A program made the translations under genes and the position numbers. The notes beneath the pieces were generated by a model. That model saw nothing but the letters and a program-made list of their open reading frames with translations. It was not told the DNA's origin and ran no database searches. A DNA stretch of 64,000 nucleotides. Origin: Rhizobium tropici CIAT 899. Lineage in GTDB: Bacteria; Pseudomonadota; Alphaproteobacteria; Rhizobiales; Rhizobiaceae. Positions 41,171 to 50,577 of the stretch are shown in pieces (the stretch's first letter is position 1; every line of letters begins with the position of its first letter). The stretch covers positions 1,930,374 through 1,994,373 of the forward strand of contig NC_020062.1 of the NCBI RefSeq assembly GCF_000330885.1, written 5' to 3'.

Positions 41171-42367
41171 ATGTCCGATGATATCCGTACCAAGATCGGC
41201 CTGAGGCCCGTCATCAACGTATCAGGCACCATGACGAGCCTCGGCGCGTCGATCGTCGTGCCTGAAGCCGTTGCGGCAATGGCGGCAATCCTGCCGCAAT
41301 TCGTCGAGATCAACGACCTTCAGCGCAAGGCCAGCGCCGTCATCGCCCGGCTGACGGGCGGCGAGGCGGGCTTCGTGACGGCATCCTGCTCCTCCGGCAT
41401 CAGCCTCGCCGTCGCCGGCGCCATCACCGGCAACAACCTCCTTGCCATAGAGAAGTTGCCTGATGCCAAACCGGACAAGAACGAAGTCATCGTGCAGACG
41501 GGCCATGTGGTGAGCTACGGCGCCCCCGTGGATCAGGCAATCCGCCTTGCCGGCGGCAAGGTCGTGCTGATCGGCCAGGCAACATCGACGCATCGCTACC
41601 ACATGGAAAACGCCATCACCGAGAAGACGGCAGCAGCCGTCTATGTGGTATCCCATCATGTGGTCGGTTACGGCCAGCTGCATCTTTCCGAATTTGTCGA
41701 GATTGCCCATGCCAGGGGCGTGCCCGTCATCGTCGATGCCGCTTCGGAATATGACCTGAAACTCTTCCTGGCACAGGGCGCCGACATCGTGCTCTATTCC
41801 GGCCACAAGTTCCTCGGCGGCCCGACCTCCGGCATCGTTGCCGGCGGGAAGGAGTTGGTGCGCAACGCCTTCCTGCAGAACATGGGCATCGGCCGCGGCA
41901 TGAAGGTCGGCAAGGAAAGCATCTATGGCACCATGGCGGCGCTGGAGGCCTGGGAAAAGCGCGACCATGCCGGCATCCGCAAACGCGAGACCGGTTATCT
42001 GAACCTATGGAAGCGAAGTCTCGACGGCCGCCCCGGCGTCACCGCCCTGATCGAGCCCGACCCCACCAACAACCCGCTCGACCGCATGCGGGTCATTATC
42101 TCGGCACCCGAGGCGCATATCAGCGCCTGGGATCTTTCCGCAGCACTTGCCCGCGGCAACCCGCCCGTGATCGTGCGCGACCACGAGGTGGAGCATCATT
42201 ATTTCTATCTCGACCCATGCAACCTGCATCCCGGCCAGGAAACGATCGTCGCGACGAGGCTTACCGAGGAACTCGACAAGGCACGCGCCTCCAACGAGAT
42301 CATCGCGACACCGATCGAGAACCGCAGCCGGCATCGCTTCGACGGTGTGCTGAATTGGCCGGACTGA
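41171..42367 (+). CDS. PLP-dependent enzyme, SelA/DgaE-like (fold type I)
   Basis: 398 residues. The PLP lysine candidate is Lys213 in [13 protein letters not shown], with Asp189 (VIVDAAS) for the pyridine nitrogen and a glycine/serine loop [10 protein letters not shown] for phosphate. The N-terminal [16 protein letters not shown] is characteristic of the selenocysteine-synthase-like group that includes D-glucosaminate-6-phosphate ammonia-lyase (DgaE) and partners of cog3964 hydrolases. Bacterial SelA itself is unlikely, as no selB or tRNA-Sec is present. ATG 41171 has GGAGAG upstream. It probably performs beta-elimination, racemisation or aldol-type cleavage on the hydrolysed amino compound, with RidA clearing intermediates. 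Confidence 0.82.
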   Translation: MSDDIRTKIGLRPVINVSGTMTSLGASIVVPEAVAAMAAILPQFVEINDLQRKASAVIARLTGGEAGFVTASCSSGISLAVAGAITGNNLLAIEKLPDAKPDKNEVIVQTGHVVSYGAPVDQAIRLAGGKVVLIGQATSTHRYHMENAITEKTAAAVYVVSHHVVGYGQLHLSEFVEIAHARGVPVIVDAASEYDLKLFLAQGADIVLYSGHKFLGGPTSGIVAGGKELVRNAFLQNMGIGRGMKVGKESIYGTMAALEAWEKRDHAGIRKRETGYLNLWKRSLDGRPGVTALIEPDPTNNPLDRMRVIISAPEAHISAWDLSAALARGNPPVIVRDHEVEHHYFYLDPCNLHPGQETIVATRLTEELDKARASNEIIATPIENRSRHRFDGVLNWPD

Positions 42368-42399
42368 ACTGTGGCAGGGATCGCAAGAAGGGAACAAGC

Positions 42400-44232
42400 A
42401 TGAGTACGTCGCAGGCAAAGGCAGCAGGGGTCGCCGAACCCATCCTCTCCGTCGAGAACCTCACCACCTCATTCCTGGTGGATGGCGCATGGAGACCCGT
42501 CGTGCGCAATGTTTCCTTCTCGGTCGCGCCGGGCGAGACAGTGGCGATCGTCGGCGAGAGCGGCTCGGGCAAGAGCGTGACTTCGCTCTCGATCATGCGG
42601 CTGCTGCAGAGTGATTCAAGCCGCATTGGGGGCAGGATCATGCTCGGCGGCCGCAACCTACTTTCTCTTCCCGAATATGAGATGCGCAAGGTGCGCGGCA
42701 ACGACGTGTCGATGATCTTCCAGGAACCGATGACTTCTCTCAATCCGCTCTTCACCATCGGTGACCAGATTTCCGAGGCCTTGCTCTGCCACAAGGACAT
42801 GTCGGCCAGGGATGCCAAGGCCGAGACGATCCGGCTGCTCGAGAAGGTCCGCATTCCCTCGGCCGCATCGCGCTTCGACGAATATCCGCACCGCTTTTCC
42901 GGCGGCATGCGCCAGCGCGTCATGATCGCCATGGCGCTCGCCTCGAAGCCGAGGCTGTTGATCGCCGACGAGCCGACCACCGCCCTCGACGTCACGATCC
43001 AGGGCCAGATCCTCGACCTCATCAAGATGCTGCAGGACGAAGAAGGAACTTCCGTCCTGTTCATCACGCATGACATGGGCGTGGTCGCCGAAATCGCCGA
43101 TCGCACGGTCGTCATGTATCGCGGCGAGCAAGTGGAGACAGGTGCGACGGCCGACATCTTCCATCGCGGCCAGCATCCCTATACCCGCGCGCTGCTGTCG
43201 GCCGTGCCGGTGCTCGGTTCGATGCGATCCTATGAACGGCCGCTGCGCTTCCCAGTCGTCAATACGGCAACGGGAGAATCCGACACGCCAGCCGAAGTGC
43301 CCGATACGGTGGCAAAGGAAAAGCCAATCCTGCAGGTGAAGAACCTCATCAAGCGTTTCGACATTCATTCGGGCCTCTTCGGAAAGCTCAAAGGCCGGGT
43401 ACATGCGGTCGAAAACGTCTCGTTCGATCTCTTTGCCGGCGAAACATTGTCGCTTGTCGGCGAATCCGGTTGCGGCAAGTCGACCACCGGACGCGCGATC
43501 ATGCGGCTGATCGAGCCACAATCCGGCTCTGTCATCGTCGACGGCCGCGACGTGCTCTCGCTTGGCAAACATGACATGCGCGAGATGCGCAAATCGGTAC
43601 AGATGATCTTCCAGGATCCCTTCGCCTCGCTCAATCCACGCATGACCGTCGGCCAGGCGATCGCTGAACCCTATCTCGAACACCGAATGGGAACGGCTAA
43701 AGAGGCAAGAGAGGTCGTCGCCGACATGCTGCGAAGGGTGGGGCTGACGCCTGATATGGCCAGCCGCTACCCGCACGAATTCTCCGGCGGCCAGCGCCAG
43801 CGCATCTGCATCGCCCGCGCGCTGGCACTGCAGCCGAAAGTGATCGTCGCCGACGAAAGCGTGTCCGCGCTCGATGTGTCGATCAAGGCCCAGGTGATCA
43901 ACCTGATGCTCGACCTGCAGCAGAGCCTCAATCTTTCCTTCCTGTTCATCTCGCACGACATGGCCGTGGTGGAACGCCTGAGCCACCGCGTCGCCGTCAT
44001 GTATCTCGGCGAAATCGTCGAGATCGGCCCGCGCGCGGCCGTCTTCGGCAATCCTCAGCACGACTACACGAAGAAGCTGATGGCCGCCGTTCCGGTGCCG
44101 GACCCCGACCGCCGACGCGAGAAGCGCATGGCGATGAGCGACGAACTGAAGAGCCCGATCCGGCCCGTCGATTATCTGGTCAAGCCACGCGAGTATCGAG
44201 CAGTCTCTCCCAGCCATCTGGTTGCCGTCTGA
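42400..44232 (+). CDS. Fused dipeptide-type ABC transporter ATPase (DppD-DppF in one chain)
   Basis: 610 residues with two complete ABC domains. The first has Walker A GESGSGKS (52-59), signature FSGGMRQRVMIAMAL and Walker B LLIADEPTTALDVT. The second has Walker A GESGCGKS (354-361), signature FSGGQRQRICIARAL and Walker B VIVADESVSALDVS, an unusual DES in place of DEP. Each domain ends with the oligopeptide-type C-terminal region (GQHPYTRALLSAVPV; NPQHDYTKKLMAAVPV). It energises the permeases at 36614 and 37555, from which it is separated by the enzyme genes. ATG 42400 is preceded by AAGAAGGGA; the in-frame extension to 42007 lies inside the PLP gene. Confidence 0.9.
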   Translation: MSTSQAKAAGVAEPILSVENLTTSFLVDGAWRPVVRNVSFSVAPGETVAIVGESGSGKSVTSLSIMRLLQSDSSRIGGRIMLGGRNLLSLPEYEMRKVRGNDVSMIFQEPMTSLNPLFTIGDQISEALLCHKDMSARDAKAETIRLLEKVRIPSAASRFDEYPHRFSGGMRQRVMIAMALASKPRLLIADEPTTALDVTIQGQILDLIKMLQDEEGTSVLFITHDMGVVAEIADRTVVMYRGEQVETGATADIFHRGQHPYTRALLSAVPVLGSMRSYERPLRFPVVNTATGESDTPAEVPDTVAKEKPILQVKNLIKRFDIHSGLFGKLKGRVHAVENVSFDLFAGETLSLVGESGCGKSTTGRAIMRLIEPQSGSVIVDGRDVLSLGKHDMREMRKSVQMIFQDPFASLNPRMTVGQAIAEPYLEHRMGTAKEAREVVADMLRRVGLTPDMASRYPHEFSGGQRQRICIARALALQPKVIVADESVSALDVSIKAQVINLMLDLQQSLNLSFLFISHDMAVVERLSHRVAVMYLGEIVEIGPRAAVFGNPQHDYTKKLMAAVPVPDPDRRREKRMAMSDELKSPIRPVDYLVKPREYRAVSPSHLVAV

Positions 44233-44353
44233 CACTTTCAATCCGATCGACCGGAAGGTCCTTCGTCATCCGCAACCTGAGCAGACGCCAATACCGGCGA
44301 AACCGCGCTTCTTCCTTGCGCAGTTAAAGCCGCTCTTGCAAACGCACACCGCT

Positions 44354-44373
44354 TTGATTAATCGTTTAATCAA
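44354..44373. promoter_or_regulatory. 20-bp palindrome, LacI-type operator
   Basis: TTGATTAA and TTAATCAA flank TCGT, so the whole site is symmetric around a central CG except for one pair. This is classic LacI-family operator geometry. It lies 22 bases before the ATG of a LacI gene, so autoregulation is likely; the overlapping adenine deaminase gene would be controlled with it. Confidence 0.7.
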
Positions 44374-44395
44374 GGAAACCGGAGCGCGCTCTTGG

Positions 44396-45394
44396 ATGAG
44401 CCAGACACGCCCTTCTTCGATTCGGGAAATCGCAACCAAGCTGGGTGTCTCCACGGCAACGGTCTCGAATGCCCTGCGCGGCACGGGGCGAGTGTCGTCA
44501 GCCCTTGCGGAGCAGATTCGCCTGGAAGCAGATAGGCTCGGCTATGTGCCTGACCATACGGCCCGGGCTCTACGCACCGGCAAGAGCAATACGGTCGGCC
44601 TGCTGGTTCCGAATATCGGCCAACCCTTATTTCCCGCTTTTGCCCAGGCCATCGAACGAGCCGCCAAGCGGCGCGGTCTTGCCGTTCTGATCGGCGACAG
44701 CCAAGGTGATCCGCAGCAGCAGGAATTCGAAATCAGAACCATGATCGCCCGCGGCGTCGATGCACTGATCGTGATACCGACACGCGGCACGACCATTGTG
44801 CCCGCGGATGTCCCTGTGTCGGTCGCTGTGATCGACAGCGTCGCTACAACAGGCAATGTCGCCGCCAGCGATCATCGTGAAGGCGGGCGCCTGATCGCCC
44901 GCCATCTGCTCGAGCTCGGTCACGACCAGTTTCTTGTCCTCGCCGGTCCAGAAAATTCGCTGGTGGCGCGCGAGCGCGTCGAAGGAATGCGTGAAGTCTT
45001 CCGCCAGGCCGGCGTCGAACCGGCATTGCGACACAGCGATGCGACCTTTGAAGCTGGCAACGCCCTCGGACGCGAGCTCGATCTCCGCCATTTTACCGCC
45101 TGCGCCGCCGCCTATGACGCCCTCGCCATCGGCTTTGCCATTGCCGTCAGAGGCAGAGGCTGCAGCATTCCGGAAGACATATCGCTCACCGGTTTTGATG
45201 ATCTGATGTGGGCTCAAATCGTCTCTCCGCCGCTCACGACAGTCCGGCAGGATCTGGAAGCGGTGGCGAACCACGCGCTCGCCTTCGTTGCCGGAGAAAC
45301 CGGGACCAGCGGAATATTCCCGACGAAACTTGTCGTGCGGCAGTCGACCGCTCGCCCATCCGCATTTGCCAAGGGAGACATAAATGCCGAATGA
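44396..45394 (+). CDS. LacI-family transcriptional regulator
   Basis: 332 residues. LacI helix-turn-helix near the N-terminus (SIREIATKLGVSTATVSNAL) and hinge (YVPDHTARALRTGKSNTVG), then the effector domain (VGLLVPNIGQPLFPAFAQAIE, ARGVDALIVIPT, HRFLVLAGP-like DQFLVLAGPENS, GFDDLMWAQIVSPPLTTVRQ). ATG 44396 is placed by homology of the HTH; GGAG lies 11 bases upstream and the frame extends to 44222 without similarity. It overlaps the adenine deaminase gene by 11 bases, so the two are one unit. A purine-related effector is plausible, by analogy with PurR-like LacI proteins. Confidence 0.88.
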   Translation: MSQTRPSSIREIATKLGVSTATVSNALRGTGRVSSALAEQIRLEADRLGYVPDHTARALRTGKSNTVGLLVPNIGQPLFPAFAQAIERAAKRRGLAVLIGDSQGDPQQQEFEIRTMIARGVDALIVIPTRGTTIVPADVPVSVAVIDSVATTGNVAASDHREGGRLIARHLLELGHDQFLVLAGPENSLVARERVEGMREVFRQAGVEPALRHSDATFEAGNALGRELDLRHFTACAAAYDALAIGFAIAVRGRGCSIPEDISLTGFDDLMWAQIVSPPLTTVRQDLEAVANHALAFVAGETGTSGIFPTKLVVRQSTARPSAFAKGDINAE

Positions 45395-47162
45395 ACTCCA
45401 AGACCTCCATTCGTCCGAGCTGCGCGATCGTGCCGTCCGGGCGGCATTGGGGCTTGAGCCGTTCGATGTACTCCTCATCGGCGGAACGCTCGTCGATGTC
45501 GCGACCTCGGAAATGAGGCCGGCCGATATCGGCCTTGTCGGCCCCTTGATTGCGAGCGTTCATCCGTCGGGGACAAGGAAGGACGCAAGCCAGACCATCG
45601 ACGCTTCGGGACGATTCATCACGCCCGGATTTATCGACACGCATATGCACGTCGAAAGCTCGATGGTGACGCCGAGGCGATATGCCGAAACTGTCGTTCC
45701 CCAGGGCACGACGACGGTCTGCTGGGACCCGCATGAAATCGGCAACGTCGCTGGCCTCGATGGTATTCGCTGGGCGCTTGAGGAGACGCGGCAATTGCCG
45801 CTGCGCTTTCTGACACTGGCGCCGTCCTGCGTGCCTTCAGCGCCCGGCCTGGAACTCGCCGGCGCGGAGTTCCGCTCGGGCGAAATGGCGACCATGCTGA
45901 GCTGGCCGGAGATTTCCGGCGTTGCCGAAGTGATGAACATGCGAGGGGTCCTTGAGCGAAGCGAGCCGATGCGCGGCGTCCTCGAGGCCGGACTTGCAAG
46001 CGGCAAGCGCGTTTGCGGTCATGCTCGCGGCCTCGAAGGCGCGGAATTGCAGGCCTTTGTTGCCGCAGGCATCCAATCCGATCACGAACTCACCTCAGGC
46101 GAGGACTTGCTGGCGAAATTGCGGGCGGGCCTGACCATCGAGCTACGCGGTTCCCACGACTATGTCCTGCCCGGCGTGATCGAGGCGCTGAAGAAACTGC
46201 CGCATCTGCCGCAAACATTGACGATCTGCACCGATGACGTCTTCCCCGACGACCTCGTGAATGACGGCGCGATGTCATCCGTTCTAAGACGTCTGATCGG
46301 CTATGGAATGAAGCCGGTCGATGCCATCCGCGCCGCCACGCTCAACGCCGCCATGTGGTTGAACCGCTACGATCTGGGGTTGGTCGCGCCCGGTCGCCGC
46401 GCCGACATTGTCATCTTGTCCGATCTCGAAAACATCGTGGTCGACCGCGTCTATGCGTCGGGACGTGAAGTCGCCAGAAACGACAGCCTCACCGAAAGCA
46501 GCGAGCGCGTGTCCTCGGATGCCTATCGCGACACCGTAAAGCTCGGAAGGCTTTCTGCCGCTGACTTCACGATCGAGCTGGCGGACATGACCGAGGCACA
46601 CGTCAACACCGTTGTCAGTCCGCGGTTCACGAAGTGGGGAGAGGCGGTCGTCAAGGTCGAAGACGACAAGCTCGTTCTGCCGGACAACATGCTCTTGATG
46701 GCCGTCATCCATCGTCACGGAAGAAAAGATCCGACGCCTGTCATCGGCATTCTGGAAGACTGGGGTCATTGGCGCGGCGCTTTGGCAACGACCATATCGC
46801 ATGACAGCCATAACCTCACCGTCTTCGGACGCGATTCCGCCGATATGGCTGCGGCAGCCAATGCCGTCATCGATGCCGGCGGCGGCATGGCGACAGCGGC
46901 AAACGGCAAGGTGACGGCCGTGCTGCCCCTGCCCGTCTGCGGATTGCTGTCGGATGCGCCCGCGAAGGAAGTCGCCGACGATTTCGCCAGGTTGCGGGCG
47001 GCGGCCGATTCCATCGCCGACTGGATGCCCCCCATTCGCACCTTCAAGGCGGTCGTCGGGGCGAGCCTTGCCTGCAACCCCGGTCCGCATGTCACCGATC
47101 TCGGGCTGACCGACGGAACCACCCAGGACATCAGACCGCTTCTGGCTACAAGCCGAAACTGA
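45384..47162 (+). CDS. ade: Adenine deaminase
   Basis: 592 residues, close to the usual length of bacterial Ade. It converts adenine to hypoxanthine and ammonia. N-terminal metal site FIDTHMHVESSMVTP, then CWDPHEIGNVAG, CGHARGLEG, the active-site region QSDHELTSGEDLLAKLRAG, ICTDDVFPDDL (catalytic Asp), and the C-terminal Ade-specific domain (VIHRHGRKDPTPVIG, SHDSHNLTVFG). Start ATG 45384 lies inside the end of the LacI gene with GGAGAC before it. Gives access to adenine as a nitrogen or purine source; regulation presumably by the overlapping LacI gene. Confidence 0.92.
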   Translation: MPNELQDLHSSELRDRAVRAALGLEPFDVLLIGGTLVDVATSEMRPADIGLVGPLIASVHPSGTRKDASQTIDASGRFITPGFIDTHMHVESSMVTPRRYAETVVPQGTTTVCWDPHEIGNVAGLDGIRWALEETRQLPLRFLTLAPSCVPSAPGLELAGAEFRSGEMATMLSWPEISGVAEVMNMRGVLERSEPMRGVLEAGLASGKRVCGHARGLEGAELQAFVAAGIQSDHELTSGEDLLAKLRAGLTIELRGSHDYVLPGVIEALKKLPHLPQTLTICTDDVFPDDLVNDGAMSSVLRRLIGYGMKPVDAIRAATLNAAMWLNRYDLGLVAPGRRADIVILSDLENIVVDRVYASGREVARNDSLTESSERVSSDAYRDTVKLGRLSAADFTIELADMTEAHVNTVVSPRFTKWGEAVVKVEDDKLVLPDNMLLMAVIHRHGRKDPTPVIGILEDWGHWRGALATTISHDSHNLTVFGRDSADMAAAANAVIDAGGGMATAANGKVTAVLPLPVCGLLSDAPAKEVADDFARLRAAADSIADWMPPIRTFKAVVGASLACNPGPHVTDLGLTDGTTQDIRPLLATSRN

Positions 47163-47292
47163 AGTCACCGGCCAAACGGTAATATGGCCGATTTAGGAGA
47201 ACATCCGAACCGCAGTGGACGTCCTCTATTCTGTCACATCCATGTCATGAAATACGCCGACACCTCATGCCAAATCAGGAGCGGGTACCCAG

Positions 47293-49650
47293 ATGGATTA
47301 TTTCAGACGTTTCAACTTTCTGTTCGCGACGCCAACCTTTGACAATGAGGATCTGGAGGGTGCCCGCTACATTCAGATCGTCGAGGAGATCGAACGCTCC
47401 GGTTTCGAGGTGGTGCGCGCGCGCAATCTCGAAGACGCCGAGATCGCCGTGCAGACGGACGCTGCCATCGGCTGCATGCTGGTCGACTGGGGCAAGAAGG
47501 GCTTGGAAGGCAAGACTGCTTCCCTCATCAACCTCATGCGCCGGCGGGGCCTCGAATTCCCCATTATCCTACTGATCCGCCGCAAGCGCTTCGAGGATGT
47601 GCCGGTCGAAGTCCTCGATTTCATCGACGGCTATGTCTTCCTGTCCGAGGAAACGCCCGCTTTCATCGCAAAGAGCCTCATCAGCCGGCTCAAGCAATAT
47701 GCCGAGACGCTGAAGACGCCTTTCTTCGGTGCGCTTGTCGATTATGCCGAGGAGGGCAACCACCTCTGGACCTGCCCCGGGCACAATGGCGGCATCTTCT
47801 ATAGCCGCAGTCCTATCGGCCGTGTCTTCATGGAGCATCTCGGCGAAGCGGTGTTTCGCGACGACCTCGACAATTCCGTGCTCGATCTCGGCGATCTTCT
47901 GACCCATGAAGGGCCGGCGCTTGCCGCGCAGAAGGAAGCAGCCAAGATCTTTGGCGCCGAGAAGACCTATTTCGTCCTCAACGGCACGTCCACGTCAAAC
48001 AAGGTCGCTCTGTCGGCCCTCGTCACCGATGGCGATCTGGTGCTGTTCGACCGCAACAACCACAAGGCCGCCCATCACGGTGCGCTGATGATCTCGGGCG
48101 GCATTCCGCTCTATCTGCCGACCGCACGCAATCTTTATGGCCTGATCGGTCCGATGGACTTTGCAACGATGGACGAGGACGCGCTGCGCGAGCGCATCCG
48201 CACCCATCCGCTGGTGAAAGATCCGGAGGCCTACAAGAAGCCGCGCCCGTTCCGCGTCGCGGTCGTGGAGCAATGCACCTATGACGGCACCATCCACAAT
48301 GCCGAGATGATCCTCAAGCGCATCGGCCATCTGTGCGACTACATCCTCTTCGATGAGGCCTGGGCGGGCTTCATGAAGTTTCATCCGCTTTATGCCGGGC
48401 GCTTTGCCATGGGTCTTTCCGACCTCGGCCCGGATGCGCCTGGCATCATCGCCACCCAATCCACCCATAAGCAGCTCGCAAGCTTCTCGCAGGCCTCGCA
48501 GATCCACATGAAGGATAGGCACATCACCGGCCAGAAGCGCCGCGTGGAGCACCGGCGCTTCAACGAAAGCTTCATGCAGCACGCTTCGACCTCGCCCTTC
48601 TATCCGCTGTTTGCCTCGCTCGACGTCGGCGCGCAGATGATGAAGGGCCGCTCGGGCGAAGTGCTTTGGGACGACACGATCCGTCTCGGCATCGAGCTGC
48701 GCAAGAAAATCCGTGCCGTGCGCCGCGAATTCGAGGAGAAGGAGCATCGCCCGGAACGACGCTGGTTCTTCGAGCCTTTCGTGCCGGATCGGGTGGCGAT
48801 TCCGGATGTGTCGAGCCCAGGCGCCGTGCATGACGTGCCGTGGGAAAGCGTGGCGACCGACCAGCTCGCCACCAATCCCTCCTTCTGGCACCTGACGCCC
48901 GATGAGGCATGGCACGGCTTTTCCGGCATGGAACCGGGCTTTGCCATGACCGACCCGAACAAGCTTACCCTGCTCACTCCGGGCTTCGACCGAGCCACCG
49001 GTAAATACACCGAGCATGGGATTCCGGCGCCGGTGGTCGCGCAATATCTGCGCGAAAACCGTATCGTCGCCGAAAAGAACGACCTGAATTCGCTGCTCTT
49101 CCTCCTCACCCCCGGTGTCGAAGCCAGTAAGGCCGGTACGTTGATCAGCGGCCTTGTCGCCTTCAAAAAGCTTCATGACGACAATGCGCTGCTGGAAGAG
49201 GCAATCCCGGAATTCTATCGCCGCCGTCCAGGCCGCTATGCAGGCGTGCGCCTGCGCGATCTCTGCGCTGAAATGCACAATTTCTTCCGCCAGGCCGATG
49301 TGAGCGCCCTGCAGACGAAGCAGTTTTCCGCCGAACACCTGCCGCCGATCGCCATGTCGCCGCACGATGCCGCACGTTGCCTTGTTCGCAACGATGTCGA
49401 CTATCTGCCGATCGACGCCATTGCCGGCCGCATCGCAACGACACCCTTCGTCGTCTATCCTCCGGGTATCGCGACCATCGTGCCGGGCGAGCGCCTGACG
49501 GAACAGGCAAAGCCCATGATCGACTATCTCAAGATGTTCGAAACCTGCTTCAACACCTTCCCCGGTTTCGAGGTGGAGATACAAGGCCTCTATCGCGAGG
49601 TTGATGCAGCCGGCAAAATCCGGCTCTATACCTACGTCGTCGCGGAATAG
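47293..49650 (+). CDS. Orn/Lys/Arg decarboxylase (fold type I, large form)
   Basis: 785 residues, the large bacterial basic amino acid decarboxylase form. An N-terminal flavodoxin-like wing domain (about 1-130) precedes the PLP core: the lysine is Lys393 in STHKQLASFSQ, the aspartate is Asp354 in ILFDEAWAGF, and CPGHNGGIFYSRSPIGRVF and FVLNGTSTSNK are family segments. The C-terminal domain has GYVFLS-like and IPGERLTE-type motifs (VPGERLTEQ). Ornithine, arginine or lysine specificity cannot be chosen by eye. Cytosolic; its reaction consumes a proton, so it may serve polyamine synthesis or acid tolerance. An acetyltransferase gene follows within 21 bases. Confidence 0.9.
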   Translation: MDYFRRFNFLFATPTFDNEDLEGARYIQIVEEIERSGFEVVRARNLEDAEIAVQTDAAIGCMLVDWGKKGLEGKTASLINLMRRRGLEFPIILLIRRKRFEDVPVEVLDFIDGYVFLSEETPAFIAKSLISRLKQYAETLKTPFFGALVDYAEEGNHLWTCPGHNGGIFYSRSPIGRVFMEHLGEAVFRDDLDNSVLDLGDLLTHEGPALAAQKEAAKIFGAEKTYFVLNGTSTSNKVALSALVTDGDLVLFDRNNHKAAHHGALMISGGIPLYLPTARNLYGLIGPMDFATMDEDALRERIRTHPLVKDPEAYKKPRPFRVAVVEQCTYDGTIHNAEMILKRIGHLCDYILFDEAWAGFMKFHPLYAGRFAMGLSDLGPDAPGIIATQSTHKQLASFSQASQIHMKDRHITGQKRRVEHRRFNESFMQHASTSPFYPLFASLDVGAQMMKGRSGEVLWDDTIRLGIELRKKIRAVRREFEEKEHRPERRWFFEPFVPDRVAIPDVSSPGAVHDVPWESVATDQLATNPSFWHLTPDEAWHGFSGMEPGFAMTDPNKLTLLTPGFDRATGKYTEHGIPAPVVAQYLRENRIVAEKNDLNSLLFLLTPGVEASKAGTLISGLVAFKKLHDDNALLEEAIPEFYRRRPGRYAGVRLRDLCAEMHNFFRQADVSALQTKQFSAEHLPPIAMSPHDAARCLVRNDVDYLPIDAIAGRIATTPFVVYPPGIATIVPGERLTEQAKPMIDYLKMFETCFNTFPGFEVEIQGLYREVDAAGKIRLYTYVVAE

Positions 49651-49671
49651 GCTTGGAATTCAGGTTCGGAC

Positions 49672-50232
49672 ATGAAGCAGGATAAAGCAATCATCGTTCG
49701 CCCGTCCCGGGAGAGCGACGTCGATGCCATGCTGGCAATCTATCGCCGCCATATTCACCGTGGCGTCGAAGCTGGGGTTGATGATAGCGACACGCCGCAG
49801 CCGGACGATCTGCGCGAACGGCGCAAGAATTTGAAGGACAAACGCTTCCCGCATGTCGTTGCGATCGAGGGTGAGAAGGTCGTCGGCTATGCCTATGTGG
49901 TATTGTTTCGTAAGCGCCCGGCCTATCGCTACACCGTCAAGCATTCGATCTATGTGCATCACGACCATATCGGCCAGGGTGTCGGGAGCCTGCTGATGCG
50001 CGGGCTGATCGACGCCTGCGCGGCCGCCGGTTTCCGGCAGATGATCGGCTATATCGATGCCGACAACGTCGCTTCGCTTGCCCTGCACGAACGCTTCAGC
50101 TTCGTTCGCGTCGGCCTGCTGCCGGCTGTTGCCTACCGTTACGGTCGCTGGGCCGATACCGTGATGGTCCAGCGCTCGCTCGGTCCCGGCTCCACCACGC
50201 AGCCGCCTCCGCCGCCACTCTCCACCCGCTGA
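49672..50232 (+). CDS. GNAT N-acetyltransferase, PAT/phosphinothricin-acetyltransferase-like
   Basis: 186 residues. Acetyl-CoA motif A is HHDHIGQGVGSLLMRGLI, with N-terminal VRPSRESDVDAMLAIYRRHI and the region GFRQMIGYIDADNVASLALHERFSFVRVG, a layout typical of the PAT/YncA subgroup. A proline-rich tail (TTQPPPPPLSTR) extends past the fold. It follows the decarboxylase gene by 21 bases on the same strand, so acetylation of the amine product, or of an amino acid analogue, is a reasonable but unproven role. Confidence 0.85.
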   Translation: MKQDKAIIVRPSRESDVDAMLAIYRRHIHRGVEAGVDDSDTPQPDDLRERRKNLKDKRFPHVVAIEGEKVVGYAYVVLFRKRPAYRYTVKHSIYVHHDHIGQGVGSLLMRGLIDACAAAGFRQMIGYIDADNVASLALHERFSFVRVGLLPAVAYRYGRWADTVMVQRSLGPGSTTQPPPPPLSTR

Positions 50233-50271
50233 AGCAGAGCCGCTTATTGGCCGCCACGGCAAACTTCCCGC

Positions 50272-50577
50272 TTATGTCGGTTGCCGCGGTTGAGCTGGCC
50301 TGAAGCCCAGCACGAAATCCACGACCTTCGACGAGGACATTTCGCAGGGTTTGAGGGTGGGGCTTGCTCCGGAGAGGACATAGAGATTGAAGCTGACGAT
50401 GTCGGTCCCACCAAGCTCCTCGCCGTAGAGCCAAACTCGCTTCCCGTCAGCCGATCGCTTGACCGTCACACCCCAGGGGCGATCTTGAAAGCGCCCCTCC
50501 GAATAGCCGTCAGACAGCTTCGCAAGCGCATGTTCGAGGTCCGACAATTCGGACGCCAGCAGCGCGTCGTTCGTCAT
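50272..50577 (-). CDS. Hypothetical protein coupled to a CxxC mini-protein gene
   Basis: 101 residues, soluble, no recognised family. It starts with an acidic helix (LLASELSDLEHALAKLSDGYSE), then a likely beta segment (WGVTVKRSADGKRVWLYGEELGG, FNLYVLSG). The ATG overlaps the TGA of the upstream small gene (ATGA), strong evidence that both are translated. Converges on the acetyltransferase gene. Confidence 0.65.
   Translation of the reverse strand: MTNDALLASELSDLEHALAKLSDGYSEGRFQDRPWGVTVKRSADGKRVWLYGEELGGTDIVSFNLYVLSGASPTLKPCEMSSSKVVDFVLGFRPAQPRQPT

Noticed and set aside
41171..42367. Selenocysteine synthase SelA
   Set aside because: The protein is SelA-like in fold only; no selB, selD or tRNA-Sec is nearby and the context is catabolic.
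42007..42399. N-terminal extension of the fused ATPase into the PLP-enzyme gene
   Set aside because: It overlaps the C-terminal third of a clear PLP gene in another frame; the RBS and conserved start are at 42400.
47995..49584. 529-codon minus-strand frame opposite the decarboxylase gene
   Set aside because: Antisense shadow; the plus strand encodes an intact PLP decarboxylase.
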